Assembly (NCBI RefSeq): GCF_014647795.1
Contig: NZ_BMPW01000015.1
Location: 186,001 to 250,000, forward strand
Origin: Actinoplanes campanulatus
GTDB taxonomy: Bacteria; Actinomycetota; Actinomycetes; Mycobacteriales; Micromonosporaceae
Reading direction: 5' to 3'
Length of the DNA stretch: 64,000 bases
Part shown: piece by piece, positions 51,276 through 59,819 of the stretch
Layout: each line of letters opens with the position of its first letter
Numbering within the stretch: the stretch's first letter is position 1
Notes under the pieces: model-generated
The model's input: the letters and a program-made list of their open reading frames with translations, nothing else
What the model was told of the DNA's origin: nothing
Database searches by the model: none
Made by a program: the position numbers and the translations under genes

Positions 51276-51983
51276 GTGTCTGACGAGCGGGAACGGTTCA
51301 GGGAGGATCGGCGCGGCGCCGCCGACCGGGAGCGGGCTCTGGCCCGGGGCGCCGACAAACGTGGCGAAGGCCGGCCGGTTCCGGTGCACCGGCCGGGTGA
51401 GATCGAGTTCTTTCCGGCGGTCGACCCCGACGAGGCGTGGAACCGGCTGAACCCGGAGGTCCGCGGTGTGCTCGCCCGGCGGGCCGGGCAGCCGCTGGAG
51501 CGCTGGGCACGGGTCGACGACGGCCTGGTCACCGCCATGCTGCTGGGTGATCGGGCGCTGGTGAAGGCCACCCCGAACGGGCGTAGCCACGAGTTCACCG
51601 AGCTGATCCTCGTGAGCCCGGAGACCGCCCTCCTGAAGGAGATCACCGAGACTTCCGGTGGAAGCAGTCCCGCCAGGACCGGGGTGGAGCGGATGCCCGG
51701 CTCCCCCGTGCTGGACCGGATGTCCCAGGAACTGCGGGACTTCCTCGGCCACCTGCCCGAACAGGCGCAACGGCTGATGCAGAAACCGTTCCGGGACGCG
51801 GCCGAGCCACCCCGCGGCGAGCGGGAGATCTTCCAGTGGGAGACGGCCACCCAGCGCGACTGGAAGGTGTTCGGCTACCTGCACGACGATCGGTGGGCGA
51901 CGGTCGTGGCCGGTTCCGGGGTGCTGCGCGGCGAGGCGGCCAGTTGGCGGCTGAACTGCCGCCGGTTCCGGGTCCGGAAGTGA
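51276..51983 (+). CDS. Conserved hypothetical protein
   Basis: This 235-residue soluble protein has a charged N-terminal helix (SDERERFREDRRGAADRERA) and a strand-rich C-terminal domain (IFQWETATQRDWKVFGYLHD, WRLNCRRFRVRK). I cannot assign a family. The start is GTG. A short palindrome GACGGA-N7-TCCGTC lies at 51243-51261 in its promoter region. Its stop overlaps the GTG of the DnaJ-like gene (GTGA), so the two are co-translated. Confidence 0.7.
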   Translation: MSDERERFREDRRGAADRERALARGADKRGEGRPVPVHRPGEIEFFPAVDPDEAWNRLNPEVRGVLARRAGQPLERWARVDDGLVTAMLLGDRALVKATPNGRSHEFTELILVSPETALLKEITETSGGSSPARTGVERMPGSPVLDRMSQELRDFLGHLPEQAQRLMQKPFRDAAEPPRGEREIFQWETATQRDWKVFGYLHDDRWATVVAGSGVLRGEAASWRLNCRRFRVRK

Positions 51984-52363
51984 CCGGCCGGTTCCGGGAT
52001 CTGCACGGGCACGACCCCTACCGGGTGCTCGGCGTGGCTCCGACCGCGACCCGGCAGGAGATCAGCCGGGCCCGGCGGGACCGCCAGCGCGAGGCGCACC
52101 CGGACGGCGGGGCGGGTGACGGCGACCGGGCCAAGCTGATCAACACGGCGGCGGACATCCTGCTCGACGACACACTGCGGCGGGAGTACGACAACTCGCG
52201 TGTCCCGGGGCCGCCGCCGCCCACGTACACGTCGCCGTACCACTACCACGTGCCGCCGCCGTCCGGTGGCGGCACACTCCGGGCCGTGCTGATCACCCTC
52301 GCCGTCGTGACCCTCGTATGCTTCGTCGGCTGCCTGCTCGGGCTCATGGGGGCCGGCCGCTGA
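51980..52363 (+). CDS. DnaJ-domain membrane protein
   Basis: This 127-residue protein has an N-terminal J domain (about 8-70: HDPYRVLGVAPTATRQEISR, with the HPD signature in REAHPDGG), a Pro/Tyr/His-rich linker, and one C-terminal transmembrane helix (about 100-124, RAVLITLAVVTLVCFVGCLL). It would recruit DnaK to the inner face of the membrane. It lacks the Gly/Phe and zinc-finger regions of true DnaJ. Overlap with the preceding gene suggests that the unknown 235-residue protein is its partner. Confidence 0.85.
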   Translation: MTGRFRDLHGHDPYRVLGVAPTATRQEISRARRDRQREAHPDGGAGDGDRAKLINTAADILLDDTLRREYDNSRVPGPPPPTYTSPYHYHVPPPSGGGTLRAVLITLAVVTLVCFVGCLLGLMGAGR

Positions 52364-52423
52364 ACTGTCCGGTTGACGCCACTCATCCAACGATGACGGC
52401 GAATGAGGGGAGCCTGGGTCGTC

Positions 52424-53563
52424 ATGGACGTACTTGTGGTGGGTGGCGGCATCGCCGGCCTGGCCACGGCCCGGGCGCTGCGCCGCCGGGACGTGCCGGT
52501 CACCGTCGCCGAGCGTGGCGACACCGACGCCGGCGGCCTGGCGATCAACCTGCCCGGCAACGCCGTGACCGGTTTCGCCGCCCTCGGCCTCGCCGACGGT
52601 CTCCAGAAGCTCGGCCGCACCACGCGCCGCCGGGAGTACCGCTCGGCCCGCGACCGGCTGCTCTTCGCCGTCGACGAGGACGCGTTCTGGGGCCCGGAGG
52701 CGCGGCCCCGCTGCGTGCGGCGCTCCGATCTGCTCGCCCTGCTGGCCGACGGCCTGGACGCCACGGTTCGCCGGCCACTCGCGGTGACCGGCGTGCGCCC
52801 GTCCGCCGACGGCGCTGAGGTCACCTTCGGTGACGGCACCGTCAAGACGTTCGACTTCGTCGTGGGCGCCGACGGCGTCCACTCGATCGTCCGGGCCACC
52901 GCGATCGACGGCCCGGCACCCTCCGCCGGCGAGCCCGGCTCGGCGGGCGGCCGCTCCGGCACACAGTCGGCGCTGCTCAGTGCCGCGAGCTGGCGTTTCA
53001 TGGCGCCCAACCCGGGTGTCGACTGCTGGACGGTCTGGTCCGGCAAGGGCGGCGCGTTCCTGCTGATCCCGGTCGACGACGACACCGTCTACGGTTACGC
53101 ATCGGCCACCGGTGGCGGCACGGTGAGCGCGGACGCCGGCTGGCTCCGGAACACGTTCGGTGACTATCCGGCCCCGGTCCGCCGGGTTCTGGACGGGCTG
53201 ACCGATCTCTACCACTCCCCGGTCGAGGAGGTCCGCACCGGCACGTGGGCCGCCGGCAACTGCGTGCTGGTCGGCGACGCGGCCCACGCCACCGCCCCCG
53301 TCTGGGCGCAGGGCGCGGCGCTGGCCGTCGAGGACGGTCTGGTCCTGGCGGACCTGCTCGCCGACGGCGACTGGGACGGCGCGGGCGCCCGCTACGAACA
53401 ACTGCGCCGGGGCCGGGTCACCCACGTACAGGCCGCCACCGACCGCTTCTCCCGGGCCGCCGCCCTGCCGGTCTGGCTCCGTGACCTGCTGCTCCCCCGG
53501 ATCGGCCCGCGCACCTACCGCACCACCTACGACCCGCTCCGCCACCCTTTCCCCACCCCTTGA
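52424..53563 (+). CDS. FAD-dependent monooxygenase (PHBH/UbiH-like)
   Basis: This 379-residue flavin hydroxylase has the N-terminal FAD motif VLVVGGGIAGLATARALRRR, FDFVVGADGVHSIVRATAI as the DG motif, and the second FAD motif NCVLVGDAAHATAPVWAQGA. It would hydroxylate an aromatic or similar small molecule using NAD(P)H and O2. It has no signal peptide. The ATG at 52424 is at the normal distance from the GGGIAG motif. No pathway neighbours are seen. Confidence 0.9.
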   Translation: MDVLVVGGGIAGLATARALRRRDVPVTVAERGDTDAGGLAINLPGNAVTGFAALGLADGLQKLGRTTRRREYRSARDRLLFAVDEDAFWGPEARPRCVRRSDLLALLADGLDATVRRPLAVTGVRPSADGAEVTFGDGTVKTFDFVVGADGVHSIVRATAIDGPAPSAGEPGSAGGRSGTQSALLSAASWRFMAPNPGVDCWTVWSGKGGAFLLIPVDDDTVYGYASATGGGTVSADAGWLRNTFGDYPAPVRRVLDGLTDLYHSPVEEVRTGTWAAGNCVLVGDAAHATAPVWAQGAALAVEDGLVLADLLADGDWDGAGARYEQLRRGRVTHVQAATDRFSRAAALPVWLRDLLLPRIGPRTYRTTYDPLRHPFPTP

Positions 53564-53728
53564 AACCTTTCCGGGTACGGGCTGCAAGGTCCCCAACCGC
53601 ATCCAGAGGGTCCCGTAGCGCACCGCGATCCCGTGGGTGGTCCCGCCCGCGAGGCGCCGCCGGGCGAAGATCGGTGGTCCGGCCGGCCCCAGCCGGGTGG
53701 CCGGGCGGAGCCCCGGCCGGGGCGTCGG

Positions 53729-54067
53729 TCAGCCGGCCGTGGTGAGGTAACCCGCCGTGAGTGCGGCGACGACCAGCGGCACCGCGATCCGCCACGCCCC
53801 GTCCTGGCAGAGCCAGCGCAATCCGGCCGCGATCACCATGAGCACGATGAGGCCGACGGCCGACGCGACGCCGAGGACCGGGACGGCCAGTCCGGCGGCC
53901 ACACCGATGCTGCCGGCGATGAGCAGGGCGGAGAACTTCCGGTACTCCCCCAGCGAGACTCCGAAGTGGTACGCCGCGGCGAGCTGCTCCTCGCGTGCGG
54001 CGGCGAGGCGGGCCAGGCCCTGAACGCCGAAGAAGACGATGACGATGCCGGCGAGCACGGTGTTCAC
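53729..54067 (-). CDS. DoxX-like small membrane protein
   Basis: This 112-residue protein has four hydrophobic helices (TVLAGIVIVFFGVQGLARLA, FSALLIAGSIGVAAGLAVPV, LIVLMVIAAGL, IAVPLVVAALTAGYL), matching small DoxX_2-type proteins. The GTG at 54067 has GGAG eight bases upstream. It follows the TetR gene on the same strand by about 105 bp and is a likely target of it. DoxX-like proteins are linked to redox or thiol stress. The 165 bp between its end and 53563 shows no gene. Confidence 0.78.
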   Translation of the reverse strand: MNTVLAGIVIVFFGVQGLARLAAAREEQLAAAYHFGVSLGEYRKFSALLIAGSIGVAAGLAVPVLGVASAVGLIVLMVIAAGLRWLCQDGAWRIAVPLVVAALTAGYLTTAG

Positions 54068-54171
54068 GAGGTCACTCCGAACGGACGGCGACAAACTGCA
54101 CAGGCACGTGCAGGTTAGGCCGGGCGCCGGACGGGACGCAACGGGTTGTGACGCGGCTCGCGGGCCGGGCC

Positions 54172-54813
54172 TCAGACGGGGTGGTTGAGCGGCTCGCGGG
54201 CCCGGCGGATGGCCTCCTCGGCGGCCGCCGGGGTGAGCCCGGCGGCGACCAGGAGCCCGACCGTGGAGCGAGTGCCGTCGTCGGCCCACAGCCCGTCGTT
54301 GACCGCCCGCATCATGGCCAGCGTCATGGCCTGGAGCGCGACGCTGAGCACCGGCAGCGGCAGGTGGGTGGCGAACCGGCCCCGCTCCCGGCCCCGGACC
54401 AGCAGCTGATAGCTCTGTTCGGCGATCGGGTGGAGCAGCTCGCGCAGCCCGGCCATGCCGAGGCCGGTCTCGGCCAGGGAGATCAGCAGGCGGTACTGCT
54501 CGCCGGCCGCCCACACGGTGAGGGCGAAGTCGGCGAGCGCCACCTCCGGTTCGAGGGCGGCCCGGTCGGTGACCGCGAGCGCGTCCAGCAGGTCGGTCGC
54601 GCAGCGGTCGGCGAGCCCGGCCAGCAGGGCGTCCCGGTTGGGGAAGTGGGCGTAGACGGTACGGCGGACCACGCCGGCGGCCTGGGCGAGGTCGTCCATA
54701 CTGGCCGCGGGCTGGCGGGCGAGCAGTGTCCGGGCCGCCCGCAGGATCCGGTCCCGGTTCTCCTCGGCGTCGCGCCGCCGGCCTCTCTCACTCACTGCCG
54801 GACTATCGCACAT
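54172..54813 (-). CDS. TetR-family regulator
   Basis: This 213-residue regulator has its helix-turn-helix at about 18-62 (ENRDRILRAARTLLARQPAA, then SMDDLAQAAGVVRRTVYAHF). It is upstream of the DoxX-like gene on the same strand and divergent from the giant GH43 gene. It could regulate either, but the operator near the GH43 start is of LacI type, so the DoxX-like gene is the better candidate. The ATG at 54813 is used; a GTG six codons in is possible. Confidence 0.87.
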   Translation of the reverse strand: MCDSPAVSERGRRRDAEENRDRILRAARTLLARQPAASMDDLAQAAGVVRRTVYAHFPNRDALLAGLADRCATDLLDALAVTDRAALEPEVALADFALTVWAAGEQYRLLISLAETGLGMAGLRELLHPIAEQSYQLLVRGRERGRFATHLPLPVLSVALQAMTLAMMRAVNDGLWADDGTRSTVGLLVAAGLTPAAAEEAIRRAREPLNHPV

Positions 54814-54832
54814 CGACTCTTGACGTTCCCGC

Positions 54833-54846
54833 TGTGAGCGCTAACA
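54833..54846. promoter_or_regulatory. LacI-type operator upstream of the GH43 gene
   Basis: TGTGAGCGCTAACA has the form TGT-n-AGCGCT-n-ACA, a typical actinobacterial LacI-family site. It lies about 47 bp before the GH43 start. TTGACG (54820-54825) just before it could be the -35, which would place the operator over the promoter spacer. Confidence 0.65.
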
Positions 54847-54892
54847 CTCTGGCAACACCCCCGTTACGTTGCTGTCCTCAGCAAGGAGAGAC

Positions 54893-57800
54893 ATGCACTC
54901 GAGGCTTCTGTTAGCGCCCCTTGCCGGCCTGGCGCTGCTGGCCGGAACCCTGGTCGCCCCCGCGCCCGCGGCCGCCGCCACCGACGGCCTGGTCCTCTGG
55001 TACCGGCTGGACGAGTCCACCGGGGCGGTCGCCACCGACTCGTCCGGCAACGGCCGGGACGGCGCCGTGCTCGGCACCCCGTCCTGGTCCGGCGACCAGG
55101 GCCTGGGTCTCAACGGCACCGACACCTACATCAAGGCGCCCGACCACCTGCTGCGCGATATGGACTCGATCAGCGTCTCCTTCGACGTCAAGATCGACAG
55201 TGCCCAGCCGACGCCCTACTTCCTCTACGGCTTCGGCAACACCGACACCACGACCGGGTACGGCAACGGCTACCTGTTCGCCACCGGCAACTCGTTCCGG
55301 AACGCGATCTCGCTGGGCAACTGGTCCGGCGAGCAGAACACCCGGCCCGCGACCGGCTACAACCTGGCCCGTAACGCCTGGAAGACGGTCACCTACACGC
55401 AGACCGGCACGACCGGCACGCTCTACGAGGACGGCGTCGCGGTGGCCACCAACACCGCGGTCGGTGTCCTGCCGAGCGCGATCGGCGGCGGTTCGACGAC
55501 CGCCAACTACTTCGGCCGCTCGGTCTACACCGGCGACCGCTATCTCAAGGGCGGTCTGCGCGACGTGCGGGTCTACGACCGGGCGCTGTCCGCGGCCGAG
55601 GTGGAGACCCTGGCCGCGCCGGCCAACACCGAGTCGGTCGCGGCCGACCTGGCCGCTCTGAACCTGGGCGACACCAGCGGGGTCACCGCCGACCTGACCC
55701 TGCCGGCGACCGCGCCGAACGGCTCGAGGGTGACCTGGAGCAGCGACGACTCCGGCGTGATCACCGACGGCGGGCGGATCACCCGGCCGGCCGCCGGGGA
55801 GCCGGACGCGCACGCCACGCTCACCGCGACGCTGAGCCGGGGCGGCGCCTCGGCCACCAAGACGTTCGAGGTGACGGTCGAGGCCGCGTTCGACGACGCG
55901 GCCAACGCGGCTGCCGCGGCCGCGGCTCTCGTCGTGCACGACGTCGACGACGTACGCGGAAACCTCGCCCTCCCCTCGAACGCGACCTGGGCCTCCAGCG
56001 ACCCGGCGGTCATCTCGGCCACCGGCGAGGTGCACCGCCCCGCCACGGGTTCGGCCGCGAGGACGGTCACGCTGACCGCGACGGTCACCTACGGCACGGC
56101 GACGGCGACCCGGGAGTTCACCGCGACCGTTCCGCCGCTGCCGGCCGCGGCGCCGTACGAGGGCTACCTGTTCAGCTACTTCACCGGGGAGGGCTACGCG
56201 AACGGGGAGCAGATCTACAACGCGCTGAGCAACGGGAACAACCCGCTGAGCTGGCGCGAGATCAACGCCGGCAACCCGGTGCTGACCTCGACGAAGGGCA
56301 CCACCGGACTGCGCGACCCGTTCATCATCCGCTCGCCGGAGGGCGACAAGTTCTACCAGATCGCCACCGACCTCAAGATCTACGGCAACGGGGACTGGGA
56401 CGCCTCGCAGCGCTCCGGCAGTAAGTCGATCATGGTGTGGGAGTCGACCGACCTGGTCAACTGGACCGACCAGCGGCTGGTGAAGGTCTCCCCGGACACG
56501 GCCGGCAACACCTGGGCGCCGGAGGCGTTCTACTCGAGGGAGCTCGGGGCGTACGTGGTCTTCTGGGCCTCGAAGCTCTACGCCGAGGACGACCCGAACC
56601 ACACCGGCAGCACCTACAACCGGATGATGTACGCGACCACCCGCGACTTCCACACGTTCAGCGAGCCGAAGGTGTGGAAGGACCCCGGCTACTCGGTGAT
56701 CGACTCCACGATCGTCGAGCACGAGGGCGTCTACCACCGGATCACCAAGGACGAGCGGAACAACTCCTCGTCGTCGCCGTGCAGCAAGTTCCTGATCCAG
56801 GAGAGGGCAGCCGACCTGCTGGACCTGGAGTGGGACTTCGTGGCCGAGTGCATCGGCTCCGGCGCACTGTCCCGCGGCGAGGGCCCGCTGGTGTTCAAGT
56901 CGAACACCGAGGACAGGTGGTACCTGTTCATCGACGAGTACGGCGGCCGCGGCTACGTCCCGTTCTCCACCACCGACCTCGACTCGGGCGTGTGGACGCC
57001 GGAGCCCACCTACAGCCTGCCGTCGCGCCCGCGGCACGGCACGGTCCTGCCGGTGACCAGGGCCGAGTACGACCGGATCTCCGCGAAGTACGAGGAGCCG
57101 CCCACCCCGGCGATCGGTCTGCGGCTGCGCTACCAGTTCGACGAGACGAGCGGCACGGTCGCCCGGGACACCTCCGGCAACGACTTCAACGGCACCTACG
57201 TGCGCACTCCGGCGTGGGGCGCCGGTGTGCAGGACGGCTCGTTCAAGATGGCCGGGGGCGCCAGCTCGCCGTACGTCACCATCCCGAACGGCGTGCTCAA
57301 GGGCGCTCAGGCGGCGACCGTCTCGGTGTGGGCCAAGTGGACCGCGTCCACCACGATCAACCAGTGGATCTACGCCCTCGGGCCGGACAGCAACAGGTAC
57401 CTGTTCACCGGACCGCGCAACGGCGGCAACGTCCTCTACTCCGCGATCACCACGGGGAGCTGGTCGGCGGAGTCGAAGCTGGCGCACAACGCGGCCCTGC
57501 CGGGCGGCGCCTGGCAGCACATCGCGGTGACGATCGACGGGGCGAACGCGGCCATGTACCTCAACGGCACGCGCGTCGCCTCCGCGACCGGGGTCACGGT
57601 CAAACCCGCTGATCTGTACGACGCGACGAAGGCGTACAGCGGTTATGTCGGGCGGTCGCTCTACGCGGCGGACCCGTACTACGCGGGCGAGGTCGACGAC
57701 TTCCGGATCTACGACACCGCCCTGTCGCCGTCGGAGATCCTGGAGCTCGCCGGGCGTACCACATCGGTCGGTGATGTTGATCTTGAGGCTTTGAAGGTCG

Positions 57801-59725
57801 ACGCGATCATCGATGACGCGGCGTCGACGGTGACGCTGCCGGTCAAGCCCGGAACCGACGTCACCTCGCTGTCCCCGGCCTTCACCCTCGCGCGGGGAAG
57901 CACCGTCACCCCGGCCGGCGCCCGGGACTTCACCTCGCCGGTGACCTACACGGTGACCGCCGCTGACGGGACCTCACGTGCGTGGACGGTCAAGGCGCTG
58001 GTCATGAAGTCGCCGGTCATCCCCGGGCTGTACGCCGACCCGAACATCTCGGTCTTCGGCGACACGTTCTGGATCCACGCCACCACCGACGGGTTCGCCG
58101 GGTGGTCCGGCACCCAGTTCCACGCGTTCTCCTCGAAGAACCTGGTCGACTGGACCGACCACGGGGTGATCCTGGACCTCGGGCCGGACGTGACCTGGGC
58201 CGACAACAGCGCGTGGGCGCCGACGATCGCCCAGCGGGACGGGAAGTACTACCTCTACTTCTCGGGCGGCATGGCCACCGGCAACACGGCCAAGCACCTG
58301 GGCGTGGCGGTGGCCGACTCCCCCGCCGGGCCGTTCACCGACGCGCTCGGCAAACCGCTGGTCGCGGCCGGCGCCTACAGCGGGCAGATGATCGACCCGG
58401 CGGTGTTCACCGACGACGACGGGAAGTCCTACCTGTACTGGGGCAACGGCAACTCGTACCAGGTGCCGCTGAACGACGACATGGTGTCGTTCGACTCCGC
58501 CGCGGTCCGGACCTACCGGCCCACGAACTACAACGAGGGCAGCTTCGTCATCAAGCGGGACGGCGTCTACTACTTCATGTGGTCGGAGAACGACACCCGT
58601 AGTGCGGACTACCGGGTGGCGTACGCGACCGGCTCGTCCCCGCTCGGGCCGTGGAGCGACCGGGTCGGCGTGATCCTGTCGAAGGACGCGTCGCTGGGCA
58701 TCCTCGGGACCGGCCACCACTCGGTGGTCCGCGTCCCCGGCACCGGCGACTGGTACACCGCCTACCACCGGTTCGCGATGCCGGGCGGCGACGGCACGCA
58801 CCGGGAGACCACGATCGACCGGCTGGAGTTCACCGCGGACGGGGCGATCAAACCGGTCGTGCCGACGCTGACGAGCATCGACCCGGTGACCATCGTGTCG
58901 GCCGGGCCGGACGCCGGCGGGGTCGAGGGCAGCGCCGTCACCCTGAGCGGGACGGTCTCCAACGACGCCAACCGGGCGACGTGGACCGCCGACTCCGACG
59001 GCTGCGTCTTCGCCGACCCGCACGCGGCGGCGACCACGGTGACCTGCGCCGACGAGGGCGACTACACGGTCACGCTGACCGCCGGCCGTAGCCACGACTC
59101 GGCGACGATCACCATCGTCAACGCAGCGCCGGTGGTCACCGTGCCGGGCGGACGTCCCGCCCCGGACGCGCCGGTCGCCGTGAAGACCGAGGTGGTCCGG
59201 ACCCTCCCGGTCAGCGACCCGGGCAGCGGCGACACCCTCACCTGCACGGCGACGTGGGGCGACGGCAGCATGTCGGAGGGCACGATCGCCGGGGGCGTGT
59301 GCACGGTGCGGCACCGGTACACCGCCGCCGGGGTCTACCGGCCGTCGGTCACGGTGCGCGACGACAGCGGCGCCCCGGCCACCGGGGTCCTGCCGTTCGT
59401 GACGGTGCACCAGCCGCGCGCCGGGCAGGTGGCCGGCAGCGGCTGGAGCGGGACCACGGACTTCGCGTTCGTGGCCAAGCGCGGTGGCGGGACCGCGTGG
59501 ATCAGCACCCCCCAGGGGGTCTTCACGTCGTCGAGCCTCACCCCGGCGCTGATCCTCGGCCCGACCGCCACCTTCTTCGGCAGCGGCGCGGGCTTCACGA
59601 TGCAGGTCACCGTGATCGACGGGAAGAGGGACCGGATCCTGATCCGGATCTGGGACACCCGTACCGGCAAGCTCGTGCACGAGGTGCGGGACGCTCACCT
59701 GGACGGCGGCGGCGTCACCGTCTGA
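54893..59725 (+). CDS. Giant secreted enzyme with two GH43-type catalytic domains
   Basis: This 1610-residue protein has a signal peptide (1-28), a LamG domain (about 30-245), two Ig-like domains (about 250-415), a first GH43-like beta-propeller (about 420-735; RDPFI, RGEGPLVFK), a second LamG (about 740-960) and a cadherin-like strand domain (about 965-1040). A second GH43 propeller (about 1040-1340) keeps all three catalytic acids in GLYADPNIS, MIDPAVF and YNEGSFVIK, and PKD/Ig-like domains complete the protein. GH43 enzymes release arabinose, xylose or galactose. AAGGAGAG precedes the ATG. The adjacent GH30 enzyme suggests arabinogalactan as substrate. Confidence 0.88.
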   Translation: MHSRLLLAPLAGLALLAGTLVAPAPAAAATDGLVLWYRLDESTGAVATDSSGNGRDGAVLGTPSWSGDQGLGLNGTDTYIKAPDHLLRDMDSISVSFDVKIDSAQPTPYFLYGFGNTDTTTGYGNGYLFATGNSFRNAISLGNWSGEQNTRPATGYNLARNAWKTVTYTQTGTTGTLYEDGVAVATNTAVGVLPSAIGGGSTTANYFGRSVYTGDRYLKGGLRDVRVYDRALSAAEVETLAAPANTESVAADLAALNLGDTSGVTADLTLPATAPNGSRVTWSSDDSGVITDGGRITRPAAGEPDAHATLTATLSRGGASATKTFEVTVEAAFDDAANAAAAAAALVVHDVDDVRGNLALPSNATWASSDPAVISATGEVHRPATGSAARTVTLTATVTYGTATATREFTATVPPLPAAAPYEGYLFSYFTGEGYANGEQIYNALSNGNNPLSWREINAGNPVLTSTKGTTGLRDPFIIRSPEGDKFYQIATDLKIYGNGDWDASQRSGSKSIMVWESTDLVNWTDQRLVKVSPDTAGNTWAPEAFYSRELGAYVVFWASKLYAEDDPNHTGSTYNRMMYATTRDFHTFSEPKVWKDPGYSVIDSTIVEHEGVYHRITKDERNNSSSSPCSKFLIQERAADLLDLEWDFVAECIGSGALSRGEGPLVFKSNTEDRWYLFIDEYGGRGYVPFSTTDLDSGVWTPEPTYSLPSRPRHGTVLPVTRAEYDRISAKYEEPPTPAIGLRLRYQFDETSGTVARDTSGNDFNGTYVRTPAWGAGVQDGSFKMAGGASSPYVTIPNGVLKGAQAATVSVWAKWTASTTINQWIYALGPDSNRYLFTGPRNGGNVLYSAITTGSWSAESKLAHNAALPGGAWQHIAVTIDGANAAMYLNGTRVASATGVTVKPADLYDATKAYSGYVGRSLYAADPYYAGEVDDFRIYDTALSPSEILELAGRTTSVGDVDLEALKVDAIIDDAASTVTLPVKPGTDVTSLSPAFTLARGSTVTPAGARDFTSPVTYTVTAADGTSRAWTVKALVMKSPVIPGLYADPNISVFGDTFWIHATTDGFAGWSGTQFHAFSSKNLVDWTDHGVILDLGPDVTWADNSAWAPTIAQRDGKYYLYFSGGMATGNTAKHLGVAVADSPAGPFTDALGKPLVAAGAYSGQMIDPAVFTDDDGKSYLYWGNGNSYQVPLNDDMVSFDSAAVRTYRPTNYNEGSFVIKRDGVYYFMWSENDTRSADYRVAYATGSSPLGPWSDRVGVILSKDASLGILGTGHHSVVRVPGTGDWYTAYHRFAMPGGDGTHRETTIDRLEFTADGAIKPVVPTLTSIDPVTIVSAGPDAGGVEGSAVTLSGTVSNDANRATWTADSDGCVFADPHAAATTVTCADEGDYTVTLTAGRSHDSATITIVNAAPVVTVPGGRPAPDAPVAVKTEVVRTLPVSDPGSGDTLTCTATWGDGSMSEGTIAGGVCTVRHRYTAAGVYRPSVTVRDDSGAPATGVLPFVTVHQPRAGQVAGSGWSGTTDFAFVAKRGGGTAWISTPQGVFTSSSLTPALILGPTATFFGSGAGFTMQVTVIDGKRDRILIRIWDTRTGKLVHEVRDAHLDGGGVTV

Positions 59726-59732
59726 CGTTTCA

Positions 59733-59759
59733 GCGGGCCAGGGCCATGCCCTGGCCCGC
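59733..59759. terminator. Perfect 12-bp stem hairpin after the GH43 gene
   Basis: GCGGGCCAGGGC-CAT-GCCCTGGCCCGC, 7 bp after the stop. A strong terminator that separates the GH43 and GH30 transcripts. Confidence 0.85.
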
Positions 59760-59764
59760 CCTCG

Positions 59765-59799
59765 TTGACATTCAGAATCACAAATGTTTACGTAAACAT
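59765..59799 (+). promoter_or_regulatory. GH30 promoter with perfect 16-bp LacI-type palindrome
   Basis: A -35 TTGACA (59765-59770) is followed 17 bp later by TTACGT as a possible -10. The latter lies inside ATGTTTACGTAAACAT (59784-59799), a perfect palindrome of LacI-family type. Bound repressor would cover the -10. Confidence 0.75.
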
Positions 59800-59819
59800 C
59801 CCCGTACGCAAGGACTGCG

